DNA of 64,000 bases from HXMU1420-13 sp034669965 (GTDB taxonomy: Bacteria; Bacteroidota; Rhodothermia; Balneolales; Balneolaceae): positions 310,001 through 374,000 of the forward strand of contig JAXMOK010000003.1 of NCBI GenBank assembly GCA_034669965.1, read 5' to 3'. Numbering within the stretch: the first letter of the stretch is position 1; each line of letters opens with the position of its first letter. The position numbers were made by a program, and so were the translations under genes. Positions 53,811 to 63,157 of this stretch are shown in pieces. Under the pieces are notes generated by a model. That model saw only the letters and a list, made by a program, of their open reading frames with translations, ran no database searches and was not told the DNA's origin.

Positions 53811-56111
53811 TTAACTCTCTTCCAACACTCCAAAAATCATTGCCTTTACCCGCGGGTCCATTTCGTTGATCAAGGCACCTTCAAGAAGTTCTCGAACATT
53901 CACCGAAGATAAAAACCTAGGACTTTTTTCTACTGCCCAAAAGCGAATTCTTGGGTCTTGATCAGTCAATAACTCTTCTAGTCGACCCGACCAACGATCG
54001 GCATCCAAATCATGCATCTCCAGAAAACTAAGAGCCATTTTTCGAATGTTGATTGGGTGTTCATATTCGGAATATTCCGCAGCAATTTCTCTCGCTTCAT
54101 TGGATTGTTGTAGACTGTCAGAATTTGAAATTAAATATAGCGTTCGCACACCTACAGTATCTCGTCGCTGTAACGCTGAAAGTGTATTCAATAACTCATC
54201 TTTACCTGCCAGTTGATTATATACATCTACTAAAGTTTCGTAAATCTCGCCGGATGATTGTAGCACTTTCGAACGCAAACTCGATACCACATACTCATTT
54301 CCCGGATAGTTTTGTAATGCTCGAATGGAAGCCAATTGAATAGCTTCAGATTCATTATTCAAACCACGAATGAATTGCTCTTCGGTACCGGTTGCACCAT
54401 CAGTTAGATTCGCTAATGCCTCATAAATAGCTGCAATAACCTCTGTATTTTCCTCAAAACTGAGTATATCGGAAAGAGCAAGCTGTAAGTCGGGATTACT
54501 GCTGTGAAGCTTTAAAAGAGAAGCTGCAACGATTCGATTTTCTGCTTCCTCACTTCGCAACTGATTTAGTAAAAAGTAAAGTGGAGCCTGTCGAATCGTA
54601 ATCGAATCTAAAGGAAACTCGGTTTGATTAAACGAAATGAATTCTGTGGTGGGCGGAATCGAGATATTTACTGTATCTGCGGCGCCAGTAAATGCAATTT
54701 CTTGCGTAGTTACTTTATCAAATTCGTAGATCACTAATTCGGTAGCATACAAACTCTCTCCTGTACCTTCTTGAAGTTCAAAATACAGCGATAAATCCGA
54801 ATCAAATTCATCGTACAGAATATCAAGCGCGTACGTAGGTACGTCTGTACTTTCTGATGATTCAACTATTGCATTTATTGTTGGGTTGAACCATGATATT
54901 CCCGTTTGTTGATACCAAAGCTCTGCATACTCATCAAAGTTCGTGATCCCGGAAAACGATCTCATCATTTCGGGAAGGCTTTCATCAATAGTATTTGTAA
55001 ACACAGTTTGCTCATACGGATAAGCTGCTTGCCAACGATTCCAATGCTGTATAGTCCATAGAGAATCTGGATTTTCAATATTCCTAGGAACATCACTTAT
55101 TCGATAATGTAGCGCCGTTGGCAAAAGTCCATTAACCCCTTCTTTATCCAGATTCAAATACTGCTCGTCGATGAGATATTCACCAAACCATTGAGTTGCT
55201 ACATTGCGAGCTAACTGAGCACCAATATCGCCAAGTCGATCAAATAAATACACGGTACCGGTTCCGTGCGTACGCTCCATCCAATAGTTATCGGGTAACA
55301 CAACCATGTTCAAACTCTCGTGTGGGTATTCGAAACTTAAACTGTTTTCGATTTCCTTTTTGAGTCGCGCTGCTTCTACAATAATAGTATTGGCACGAGT
55401 TTGTTCATCCTCACCTTCCGGGTGAAAAAGCCGAACCTTTGTGAAGCCGGCCGTCATTTCTGAAATCACAAAATCGCCAACCACAAAACCAATGCCGGTT
55501 GCACTGATATCATGTTCGGTAGTCCAGTGCACTCTTTTTTTCGATTCGGAAATAGCTAAGGTTTCTTCCAGATTGCCGTTAAACATCACTTCCATTTCTA
55601 ATGGAATACTCAAATATGCGTCAACCGTAAATTGCTCACGCGGATGATCGAAACCGGGCATCCAATGGCGGTGCGCCAATGGATTCATCGACGACCACAT
55701 ATTACCGAGGTGATCGGTATGTAACCCAAAATCGGATTGCGTTTGCCATTGAATAGTAAGCTCCAGCTCCTCTCCTGTTTCAAGTACATCAGTAAGAAGT
55801 ACATCCAGCGTATCTCCTCGAACTTCGAAATCTGAAACTTCCCCATCAACCAGCAATTCGGTGATCGACAACTCGGCAGCATGCATTGTCAATACAGCTA
55901 AATCTATGGCCTTGCTTTCGATGGTATAAGTAACCTGCCCACTTAGTAGCTTTTGATCCGGATTGATATCTAGCCGTAGTTCTGCATGACTGATATCAAA
56001 CGGATGGTAAGGGTGTTTTTCGTAATCGAATTGAATGTCTTCACACGATTGAACGAGTGAAAATGCAGAAAATACCAGCGCGAGAAGATTTACTAAAAGA
56101 GTTCTAACCAT
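53811..56111 (-). CDS. M1-peptidase-like exported protein with HEAT repeats, catalytic motif lost
   Basis: A 766-residue exported protein, possibly a lipoprotein (signal ending SLVQSC, Cys23; the lipobox is atypical). Residues 35-330 follow the M1 aminopeptidase N-terminal and catalytic layout (SHAELRLDINPDQKLLSGQV, WTTEHDISATGIGFVVGDFV). The zinc site HExxH-QWFG reads RNVAT-QWFG (302-310), losing both His ligands and the catalytic Glu, and GAMEN is reduced to YWMER (276-280). The C-terminal part (about 500-766) is HEAT-like helical repeats. The ORF is intact and the surrounding motif is retained, so this looks like a pseudoenzyme acting as a binding or scaffold protein. It overlaps hisN by one base. 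Confidence 0.82.
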   Translation of the reverse strand: MVRTLLVNLLALVFSAFSLVQSCEDIQFDYEKHPYHPFDISHAELRLDINPDQKLLSGQVTYTIESKAIDLAVLTMHAAELSITELLVDGEVSDFEVRGDTLDVLLTDVLETGEELELTIQWQTQSDFGLHTDHLGNMWSSMNPLAHRHWMPGFDHPREQFTVDAYLSIPLEMEVMFNGNLEETLAISESKKRVHWTTEHDISATGIGFVVGDFVISEMTAGFTKVRLFHPEGEDEQTRANTIIVEAARLKKEIENSLSFEYPHESLNMVVLPDNYWMERTHGTGTVYLFDRLGDIGAQLARNVATQWFGEYLIDEQYLNLDKEGVNGLLPTALHYRISDVPRNIENPDSLWTIQHWNRWQAAYPYEQTVFTNTIDESLPEMMRSFSGITNFDEYAELWYQQTGISWFNPTINAIVESSESTDVPTYALDILYDEFDSDLSLYFELQEGTGESLYATELVIYEFDKVTTQEIAFTGAADTVNISIPPTTEFISFNQTEFPLDSITIRQAPLYFLLNQLRSEEAENRIVAASLLKLHSSNPDLQLALSDILSFEENTEVIAAIYEALANLTDGATGTEEQFIRGLNNESEAIQLASIRALQNYPGNEYVVSSLRSKVLQSSGEIYETLVDVYNQLAGKDELLNTLSALQRRDTVGVRTLYLISNSDSLQQSNEAREIAAEYSEYEHPINIRKMALSFLEMHDLDADRWSGRLEELLTDQDPRIRFWAVEKSPRFLSSVNVRELLEGALINEMDPRVKAMIFGVLEES

Positions 56112-56887
56112 TAATTTTTATGTGCTTCGAGGATTTCTAAAACTTTAGGGTAAAGGCGCTTGTTAGTGGAAAAACCATTGCCTGAATGAATCGTTTCTAC
56201 GCCGTTTTTATCGCTAAAGATCCCACCTGCTTCTTTCAAAACAGGAAGTAAAGCAGCCGCATCCCAAATATTCAATTCCGGATCGAACATCAAATCGGCA
56301 CGACCAATAGCAACCATCATGTGGCCGTAAGCATCTCCCCAGGTTCTGTGCAATTTGGTTTCTGTCATCAATTGCTGGAATTCTTCTTCCATCCCACAAT
56401 CTCTGAAACGACGAATTTCAGTCACCAAAAAAGTAGAATCACTTAAGTGTTCCGTTTCTCTAACCGAAATGGGTTCATCGTTAAGTGTGGCTCCTAATCC
56501 GATTCCTGCTGCGCATAGTTCATCAAGCGCCGGGGCGTTTATTACACCAACTACCGGTTCGTTATCGATCATTATTCCGATAAGCGTTGTATAAAACGGC
56601 ACGCCATGGATGAATGACTTTGTGCCATCAATGGGATCCAGCACCCACTGGATATTGCTATCTTCGTTTGTGCGGCCAAATTCTTCGCCAATTATACCAT
56701 GATCTGGGTAGCGTTTTAGAATCTCTTGGCGAATGAGCTGCTCGGTTTCGCGATCGGCAATAGTTACGGGTGAGTCGTCGGCTTTACTAATGACCTCGAA
56801 GTCTTTTTTAAAGTACTTTAAAGTGTGCTGTCCGCCTATATATGCAATTTCTTTTGCAGCCTGAAGAAGCTCTTTGATATCTGCCAT
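56111..56887 (-). CDS. hisN: Histidinol-phosphatase-like inositol monophosphatase family enzyme
   Basis: A 258-residue cytoplasmic Mg-dependent phosphatase. Metal motifs are GIIGEEFG, WVLDPIDGTKSFIHG and NIWDAAALLPVLKEAGG. The segment RTWGDAYGHMMVAIGRADLM is characteristic of the HisN branch that removes phosphate from histidinol phosphate in histidine synthesis; a general inositol monophosphatase role is the alternative. No other his genes are near. It shares one base with the following M1-like gene. Confidence 0.85.
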   Translation of the reverse strand: MADIKELLQAAKEIAYIGGQHTLKYFKKDFEVISKADDSPVTIADRETEQLIRQEILKRYPDHGIIGEEFGRTNEDSNIQWVLDPIDGTKSFIHGVPFYTTLIGIMIDNEPVVGVINAPALDELCAAGIGLGATLNDEPISVRETEHLSDSTFLVTEIRRFRDCGMEEEFQQLMTETKLHRTWGDAYGHMMVAIGRADLMFDPELNIWDAAALLPVLKEAGGIFSDKNGVETIHSGNGFSTNKRLYPKVLEILEAHKN

Positions 56888-57004
56888 GTTGAGTAGTTCG
56901 TTTTTGAGTGAGTGAAAGTGAATGAGTGACAGCCTTAAAATTAAGCATTCTTAGTACGAACTATGAATATAATTTTTGGGGATTGTGGAATTCAAATCCG
57001 CAAA

Positions 57005-57034
57005 AAAGGGTACACCGTTCAAAGCCTACCCTTT
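57005..57034. promoter_or_regulatory. Inverted repeat AAAGGGTA/TACCCTTT in the hisN-argD divergent region
   Basis: An 8-bp perfect stem with a 14-base loop, about midway in the 313-base gap between divergent hisN and argD. A further AAAGGGTAGCTTT half-site lies at about 57104. It could be an operator or a weak hairpin; no regulator is identified. Nothing else is recognised in the gap. Confidence 0.3.
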
Positions 57035-57200
57035 GGTTAATAGAGGTATTTTTAGAAAGCGATCACAGCTTCTAATACCTTAAAAAACTGTCTATTGCTC
57101 AATTAAAGGGTAGCTTTATTAAATGAAGAAAGTGTGAAGTAGCTCCCGTTTTATTACTATTTTCACTCATAAAATTATTTAAGTTTTTTCGATTCTTTCT

Positions 57201-58367
57201 ATGAGCGACGCACAACAATTAGAAAAAAAGCACCATTTTCAGGTGTACAATCGCTATCCGGTTACATTAAAGGCAGGCAACGGCGCCAAAGTTTGGGATA
57301 CTCAAGGAAAAGAATATATCGACCTGCTAGCCGGTATTGCCGTGAACAACCTCGGGCATTGTCACCCGGCTATTGTGGAAGCTATTAAAGAGCAATCTCA
57401 GAAATTGCTTCATACCTCAAATTTTTACTACACCGAGGAGCAAAGTGAGTTTATTTCTCGCTTGGCATATCTAAGCGGTTTGGATCGCGTTTTTCTTTGC
57501 AATTCCGGTCTGGAAGCTATGGAAGGCTGCGTTAAACTCGCTCGTGCGTGGGGACATCAACACGGAAAATCGGGAAATATTATTTCATTGTCGGATGGAT
57601 TCCATGGACGCTCGCTTGCTGGTGTAACGCTTAGCAAGCCATTTTATCAAAAAGGTTTTGATCCCCTACCTCAGGGTTTTACTCAATCTCCCTATAATGA
57701 TTTTGATGCATTGCTTGGCACTATCGATGACCAAACCATTGCCATTGCATTCGAATTGATTCAGGGCAATAGTGGCGTGCGTATTGCTGATAAACAGTTT
57801 GTACGGCAAGTACGGGAATTATGTACCGAAAAAGGCATTCTGTTAATCATCGATGAAGTTCAGACCGGCGTTGCTCGAACCGGGAAATTTTGGTGTTATG
57901 AACACTACGGCATCAAACCGGATATCGTGGCTTCGGCAAAGGCATTGGCAGCCGGAATACCGATTGGAGCAATTATAGCTGAAGAGTCGGTCGCTGCAGC
58001 TTTAGATTTTGGCCAACACGGTACCACTTTCGGCGGCAACCCTTTTGCTTGTGCGGTTGGAAATGCTTGCTTAAAAACTATTTCGCAGCATAATATTGCC
58101 GAACAAGCGGCGGAAAAAGGTTTATACATGATGGATTTAATTCGAAATAAAACAGCCGGAAATCCTATTGTGAAAGAGGTTCGAGGCATGGGTTTAATGA
58201 TCGGCGTTGAATTAGATAAACCCGGCCGACCGGTAGTTGAGAGAATGTTTGAAAACGGGGTACTGAGTAATGTTGCAGGCGGTAATGTACTTCGCATTGT
58301 TCCACCACTCATTATATCGCAAGACGAAATTGTGCAGGCAGTCGATATTCTAGTAAACGCTCTATAA
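57201..58367 (+). CDS. argD: Acetylornithine aminotransferase
   Basis: A 388-residue cytoplasmic class III aminotransferase, PLP-dependent. YIDLLAGIAVNNLGHCHPAI, HTSNFYYTEEQ, DGFHGRSLAGVTLS, PLP-aspartate Asp218 in LIIDEVQTGVARTG and Schiff-base Lys247 in DIVASAKALAAGIPIG, then GQHGTTFGGNPFACAV. Length and motifs match ArgD (arginine synthesis), though related omega-aminotransferases are possible. Stop codon directly abuts the ATG of the next gene. Confidence 0.9.
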   Translation: MSDAQQLEKKHHFQVYNRYPVTLKAGNGAKVWDTQGKEYIDLLAGIAVNNLGHCHPAIVEAIKEQSQKLLHTSNFYYTEEQSEFISRLAYLSGLDRVFLCNSGLEAMEGCVKLARAWGHQHGKSGNIISLSDGFHGRSLAGVTLSKPFYQKGFDPLPQGFTQSPYNDFDALLGTIDDQTIAIAFELIQGNSGVRIADKQFVRQVRELCTEKGILLIIDEVQTGVARTGKFWCYEHYGIKPDIVASAKALAAGIPIGAIIAEESVAAALDFGQHGTTFGGNPFACAVGNACLKTISQHNIAEQAAEKGLYMMDLIRNKTAGNPIVKEVRGMGLMIGVELDKPGRPVVERMFENGVLSNVAGGNVLRIVPPLIISQDEIVQAVDILVNAL

Positions 58368-59003
58368 ATGAAATTTCGAACACCTAAGAATGCACGGTAT
58401 CCTTTCGGCATGCAACGAATTTTTTTAATTGCACTAATTCTAGGTTACGGCTCAATTACCAAAGCTCAAACATTTGAGTTTAGTTCGAGTATTCTGCCAA
58501 GTAGCTCGATTTCCATAAATGGTAAATCGAATGTGAATTCGTTTAGCTGCAGTTATACTAATCCCTTTCCTGATGTTACCCTCCAACACACTTCCACATT
58601 GAGAGGGAATAAATTCGAAGTAGTTGGCGACACACTTGGCTTGAAGATCCGCGAATTTGATTGTGGGAAGCGAGGCGTGAATCGTGATATGAGAAAAACC
58701 TTAAAGGAAAAAGATCAACCAACCATTAATGCATGGATTGATCGAATCACTTTAAACGAAGCCGGAGAAGCAATTGCTGTATTGTCGGTTTCTATAGCCG
58801 GTGTAACCAACCCGTATGAAATGAAGATTGAGGAAACGCCCGACACAAATCTATTGGAAATTAAGGGAGAGCAAGAGATTTTCTTATCCGATTTTAAGCT
58901 CGAAACTCCCAGCGCGCTATTCGGTTTAGTAACAGTTGACGATCGGTTTGTGGTTGAGTTTGAGCTGAATATCAAACAAAAAAAAGGCAGCCTAGATAAC
59001 TAA
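58368..59003 (+). CDS. Exported YceI-like protein
   Basis: A 211-residue exported protein (signal ending SITKAQ). The body resembles YceI lipocalin-like beta-barrels: a SISINGKSNVNSFSC opening, KIREFDCGKRGVNRDM, then LKEKDQPTINAWID and FLSDFKLETPSALFGLVTVD near the end. It is diverged from the classical YceI at 60279 but shares the late pattern (SDF...PP/PSA). The ATG at 58368 directly follows argD; an internal ATG at 58410 would give a tidier signal peptide, so the start is open. Isoprenoid-like ligand binding is known for YceI but unproven here. Confidence 0.72.
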   Translation: MKFRTPKNARYPFGMQRIFLIALILGYGSITKAQTFEFSSSILPSSSISINGKSNVNSFSCSYTNPFPDVTLQHTSTLRGNKFEVVGDTLGLKIREFDCGKRGVNRDMRKTLKEKDQPTINAWIDRITLNEAGEAIAVLSVSIAGVTNPYEMKIEETPDTNLLEIKGEQEIFLSDFKLETPSALFGLVTVDDRFVVEFELNIKQKKGSLDN

Positions 59004-59012
59004 ACTGCCTTT
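58983..59012 (-). terminator. Terminator of the porin/YceI operon, overlapping the convergent gene's end
   Basis: Stem AAAGGCAG/CTGCCTTT with a 14-base loop. On the minus strand it is followed by TTTTTGTTTG, giving a good terminator for the 59030 gene. It overlaps the stop region of the plus-strand YceI-like gene. Confidence 0.75.
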
Positions 59013-59029
59013 CATCCTAGGTATCGATA

Positions 59030-60262
59030 TTAGAAGCCGATTACTGCTTCAATCATAAAACCGTTGAACTCTGCTCCCTGAAGAGTAGAGCCGTCGAATC
59101 CACTATCGTAGCTTTGGCTCACATATTCAATTTTTGCAAGTACGTTGTTTGTCATAAACCATCCACCACCAACATTGATGCGGCTGATTTCGCGAGTTGA
59201 TGCTCCATCAGCTTGCTCACCTGAAATGGAATTGTATCGTCCACCAACATAAAAGTTTTCCATTTCACCAAAGCGGTATAGTAGTTCTCCGCCAATTTGA
59301 GAGAATCCACCACCGGCGTCTGTACCATTAGAAACAGATTCAATCACACCGAAGAACTCTATTCCTTGGAACTTAACAAATGGGTTGATTTGGAAAGCGG
59401 TTTGATAGGCAAATCTTGGGTTGTATCGTCCGTCAAAATCGCCGCCGCCAAGAATACTGTAGTAACGAGAACCTGCACGGTCACCACCGTATAGATAGTC
59501 GCGGGTACCTTTATCATTACTGTTGTAGAATGATCCGGTTAAACGAACTCTTAGATCTTCATTAACCTGAGTGTCGTACCCTGCTTTACCGTACACAACG
59601 AATCCATCGTCGCCGGGAGTTGGTTTTTGATTTAAGCGACCATTAGTTACACCAAATACACCAATGATTCCTTCATTCAGGTAAGTGAATTCCATGAATG
59701 GTTCAGTAGTGAACGAATCCATTAAATAATTCCCAACAAAAGGATTGTAGATCGCACGGGCGTTATCACTTCTTCTGAAATGAGTATCACCATAATTGAT
59801 GTCGTCCATACCTACTTTAATACGTAGATTTTGCATGAGGTCGGCCATAAAGCCTTCATCGATAAAGTCAAGATTATCAATCTGTAAGTGACCACCTTTC
59901 ACCCAAGCTTCCACGTGGTGTTTTGAAGACAAGTAAGTTCGGATATGTAACTTTAATCCATCTTCAAGTTGAACATCGATGTTCAAATTAGCTGTTGGTA
60001 AGTTGAAGTTGTTAGACAATTCACCAAGACTATCGCCACTGTTGGTTTGGCTTAATCCTTGGAATTGAATGGCAAAATCGCCACCAACATAAATCTGAGT
60101 ACCATCAAAGGTATAATCAGTTGTTTTCGGAGTTTCAAATACATTGAGACCCATTTTACCAGCCGGACGATTGTATTGAAGTCCGGTACTTTGTGCCATT
60201 AGCCCTGTAGCAAGTACCAGTGCAAATATGGTTGTTAAGATGCTATTTGTTAGTGTTTTCAT
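59030..60262 (-). CDS. Outer-membrane porin-like beta-barrel protein
   Basis: A 410-residue exported protein (signal MKTLTNSILTTIFALVL, ending GLMAQ). It is rich in alternating amphipathic strands with many aromatic and Gly residues and ends in a C-terminal Phe (FMIEAVIGF), typical of outer-membrane barrels. Segments such as DYTFDGTQIYVGGDFAIQFQ and AYQTAFQINPFVKFQGIEFF fit strands. No specific porin family is recognised with certainty. It follows the YceI gene by 16 bases, so one operon. Confidence 0.72.
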   Translation of the reverse strand: MKTLTNSILTTIFALVLATGLMAQSTGLQYNRPAGKMGLNVFETPKTTDYTFDGTQIYVGGDFAIQFQGLSQTNSGDSLGELSNNFNLPTANLNIDVQLEDGLKLHIRTYLSSKHHVEAWVKGGHLQIDNLDFIDEGFMADLMQNLRIKVGMDDINYGDTHFRRSDNARAIYNPFVGNYLMDSFTTEPFMEFTYLNEGIIGVFGVTNGRLNQKPTPGDDGFVVYGKAGYDTQVNEDLRVRLTGSFYNSNDKGTRDYLYGGDRAGSRYYSILGGGDFDGRYNPRFAYQTAFQINPFVKFQGIEFFGVIESVSNGTDAGGGFSQIGGELLYRFGEMENFYVGGRYNSISGEQADGASTREISRINVGGGWFMTNNVLAKIEYVSQSYDSGFDGSTLQGAEFNGFMIEAVIGF

Positions 60263-60278
60263 GATTTTCCTCTACGAG

Positions 60279-60842
60279 TTATTGTTTAGTTAAGTAAAGA
60301 GTAAAGTTGATGGTTACCTCGTCGCCTGTTTTCATGGTGCCCATCATTGCTGTGGGTGGGGCGATCCCGAAGTCGCTCATAAGAATGGGTTTAGAACCGG
60401 TTAGCTGCAGCACATTTCTTTCTATGGTATAAGCCGCGGTTACTGAAATGGGTTCTTCTTGTCCGGCTATGCTTAAAACCCCGGATGCAGTCACAGTCTC
60501 AGCACTAATTTCATCTATTCCTGTGAGCGTAAAGACGATTTGAGGATGATCCTTTTCATTTAATGCACTCATGGTTTTTCGATTCATTAAGCGTTTGCCG
60601 CTTTCAATCGATTTAACTTGTGCCGTAAATGAGAAAGATTGGATGTTTATGGGTTCATCTTCACTTGAAGAAATCACAGCATCAACTGAAAAGTCTTCCA
60701 CTACACTTTCCCAATCATGAACGGTTGATGTCCCCAGAATGGAAACTTTACTTTGTTCAACGTCTAACGTGAAATTATTCTGTGTATATCCAGAATTAAA
60801 TAAGATAAGGCTGATAATTAGCGTACAGATTACCTTCATCAC
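60279..60842 (-). CDS. YceI family periplasmic protein
   Basis: A 187-residue protein with signal peptide (ending SGYTQ) and full YceI fold: FTLDVEQSKVSILGTSTVHD, LMNRKTMSALNEKDHPQIVF, ASGVLSIAGQEEPISVTAAY, ILMSDFGIAPPTAMMGTMKT. YceI proteins are lipocalin-like binders of amphiphilic or isoprenoid molecules. First gene of a two-gene operon with the porin-like protein. Confidence 0.92.
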   Translation of the reverse strand: MMKVICTLIISLILFNSGYTQNNFTLDVEQSKVSILGTSTVHDWESVVEDFSVDAVISSSEDEPINIQSFSFTAQVKSIESGKRLMNRKTMSALNEKDHPQIVFTLTGIDEISAETVTASGVLSIAGQEEPISVTAAYTIERNVLQLTGSKPILMSDFGIAPPTAMMGTMKTGDEVTINFTLYLTKQ

Positions 60843-61038
60843 ATTACCTCTATTTTTAAGAAGTTTAGTATTGAAGATTGGCCAATCTGTTTATTTCGTT
60901 TGCAAGCTAAGCTTTGAACATGAAGATTTTGTGAAACCATTGCCCTTATTGAGCAGCACGTTTCTCACACTGATTTTTCAAGAATTATTTTATTGAATAA
61001 TTAGGCACTACGATGTTTATTGATAAAAATCTTACCTC

Positions 61039-62385
61039 ATGCATCGACTCATCCTATTAATCCTATTCATTGGTTCAAATGCCCTACATGCACAAACTGC
61101 TTCTGCTTTAACGTTTTCGAAAATCGAAGGCTATTGGGAAGGAGCGTTTATCAAAGGAAATTCTTATCAAAAAATAGAGGTGCAGTTCTTCGAAAGTAAT
61201 GGAAACTTCCTCTCGCTACAGATTATGGAAGAATGGCATCCACAATTCGGTGAATTCGAAATTCCGGTGGAAATCGACTCAATGGGAAACATCGCATTTA
61301 ACACCGGACATGGTCGAGCGGTTTTGCAACTCGATGAAAAAAATCTTGAAATGGTTGGCTATTTAAAAGAAAATGATCCGCCGATACATTTCCATCTTAA
61401 AAAAATCCCGCCACCTCCCCCGCCAAGTTATTTGGTTGAGCAAGTTGCAATAAATAACGGCGTTAATACCCTTTATGGGCATCATCATTACAACAAAATA
61501 GCTCCCTATAAATCTGCCCTAATTGTAGTTGGTGGCCGTGGTTGTTACGCCGGAAGTACAAGTTTTGATTTAAACGCAAAGATATTGCGCGAATATGGAA
61601 TTTCCGTATTTGCGTTTGATAAAAGAGGCACCGGTAGTTCAAAAGGTGATTGTAATACTGCCACCATCTTTGATTTTGCAGACGATGTAGCTGCCATTTT
61701 TAACTATTTAGCACATCATCCCCATAACTATGAATTCATTGGCGCAATGGGCTTAAGTGCAGGTGGATGGGTGATCAACAAAGCAGAAGAACAAATCGAT
61801 CTCGATTTTATGATCACGGTTGTTGGTCCGTCAACTTCGGTTCGCGAACAGCAGTATCAAGCGCTAAGCGCGGGTGCCAGATTCTACAACTTCTCCCCAG
61901 AAGTTACCGAGCATTTAACTGAGTTTATAGATTTGGTGTTTGATGCTCCGGCAAATGAATCATCATTTAATGAAATGAATCGATTGTTGGCGCTTGCAGA
62001 AAAGGAAGATTGGATGAAAATGCTGGCTGATACCGACATCCCAAATACTGCCGATGAAATTGAATCGCTTTGGGTGCGCAGACACACTTACGATCCCGGC
62101 TCGACACTTAGAACCTTCGATAAACCGATGCTCGCAGTGTTTGGTGAAATCGACTGGATTGTGCCCTATCAACCAAATGTAGAACGTTTAGAGCAATACT
62201 TTTCCGGTGAGCGAGCTGATCTACTAACTACGCTGGTTATTCCAGATGCCGAGCATGGAACTGAGGTATCAGGAGATTTTATCCATCTTCCAAACGGAAA
62301 TTCTTATTGGCGATTTTATCGCATTTCGCCTTGGCTTACTATCGAAGTGATCGATTTTCTAAAAACCAATAATTTAATCGATTGA
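61039..62385 (+). CDS. Exported alpha/beta hydrolase
   Basis: A 448-residue protein with signal peptide (ending NALHAQ), an N-terminal beta-rich domain (about 25-122), a proline run (PPPPPP, 124-129) and a C-terminal alpha/beta hydrolase fold. The nucleophile is Ser240 in GAMGLSAGGW, the acid Asp is in VFGEIDWIVPYQ (about 377) and the His in PDAEHGTEV (about 411). The closest known pattern is serine aminopeptidase/esterase-type hydrolases. The substrate is unknown. The promoter lies in a 196-base divergent region. Confidence 0.88.
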   Translation: MHRLILLILFIGSNALHAQTASALTFSKIEGYWEGAFIKGNSYQKIEVQFFESNGNFLSLQIMEEWHPQFGEFEIPVEIDSMGNIAFNTGHGRAVLQLDEKNLEMVGYLKENDPPIHFHLKKIPPPPPPSYLVEQVAINNGVNTLYGHHHYNKIAPYKSALIVVGGRGCYAGSTSFDLNAKILREYGISVFAFDKRGTGSSKGDCNTATIFDFADDVAAIFNYLAHHPHNYEFIGAMGLSAGGWVINKAEEQIDLDFMITVVGPSTSVREQQYQALSAGARFYNFSPEVTEHLTEFIDLVFDAPANESSFNEMNRLLALAEKEDWMKMLADTDIPNTADEIESLWVRRHTYDPGSTLRTFDKPMLAVFGEIDWIVPYQPNVERLEQYFSGERADLLTTLVIPDAEHGTEVSGDFIHLPNGNSYWRFYRISPWLTIEVIDFLKTNNLID

Positions 62386-62434
62386 TTAAGTACATTCAGT
62401 GCTTTTAAAACTGAATAGATCGGTTTACTTATTT

Positions 62435-63157
62435 ATGAAGACTTTTAGAAAAACCAGAATGAATACACTCAAAGATGAAAATGTACGTGGCTATTTATTG
62501 TACGCTTTAGGTGAAGTTCTTCTGGTAGTGATTGGGATTCTCATTGCGGTTTCCATCAATAATTGGAATGAAGACCGAAAAGAAAAGAAACAGTTACTGA
62601 ATATTTATACTGTGGTAAAGCAGGATCTCACGAACGATATTGCTGAAATCCGAGAAATACTAGCTTACCACAATAGTCTAGAACCTGTTTTTAAACAAAT
62701 TATTGGCGATTCACTTTCGTTTGATGATTTTAACAAAATGGGCTTGCCCAGCTTTGTAATTATGGGCTATCCCGAAATTTCCTTCGATCAACGAGGGTTT
62801 CACTTGTTGCGCGATTTCAATGCTTCTAACCAACTCAGCCAAGACTCTCTGTTAATTTCGATTGTAGAGTTTTATACCGAGCGTATGCTGGAAATACAGG
62901 TAGATGATGACTTCAGAGCTCAGGACTTTGAAGACAATTATGATTATTGGAAAAACAACCAACCTTGGTGGAACGAGTTTGTAACGATGCGGGATTTCTC
63001 TGGATTTGCTACCTATGCTACCACGGGCAGTGATTATAAAAACAGAGTAGCAACTGCATATTTCCTAACGTATCAGGTTTACTTGCCTGAACTTCAGCTT
63101 TTTCTTGATAAGGCCGAAGTTATCCTCTCAGACATTGATAAAAAACTGCTTCCTTAA
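62435..63157 (+). CDS. DUF6090 family membrane protein
   Basis: About 240 residues. The hallmark N-terminal segment GYLLYALGEVLLVVIGILIA followed by VSINNWNEDRKEKKQ identifies the DUF6090 group of single-helix membrane proteins; the rest is a helical, probably extracytoplasmic domain with many aromatics. Function unknown. An in-frame GTG at 62399 would add 12 residues; the ATG is preferred. Its end overlaps the convergent aldolase gene by four bases. Confidence 0.8.
   Translation: MKTFRKTRMNTLKDENVRGYLLYALGEVLLVVIGILIAVSINNWNEDRKEKKQLLNIYTVVKQDLTNDIAEIREILAYHNSLEPVFKQIIGDSLSFDDFNKMGLPSFVIMGYPEISFDQRGFHLLRDFNASNQLSQDSLLISIVEFYTERMLEIQVDDDFRAQDFEDNYDYWKNNQPWWNEFVTMRDFSGFATYATTGSDYKNRVATAYFLTYQVYLPELQLFLDKAEVILSDIDKKLLP

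Noticed and set aside
53576..53833. 85-codon minus-strand frame
   Set aside because: It spans both copies of the 51-bp direct repeat and repeats its own sequence; probably not coding.
56888..57200. Riboswitch or arginine-repressor site before argD
   Set aside because: Only one 8-bp inverted repeat was found; no ARG-box pair or known riboswitch core was recognised.
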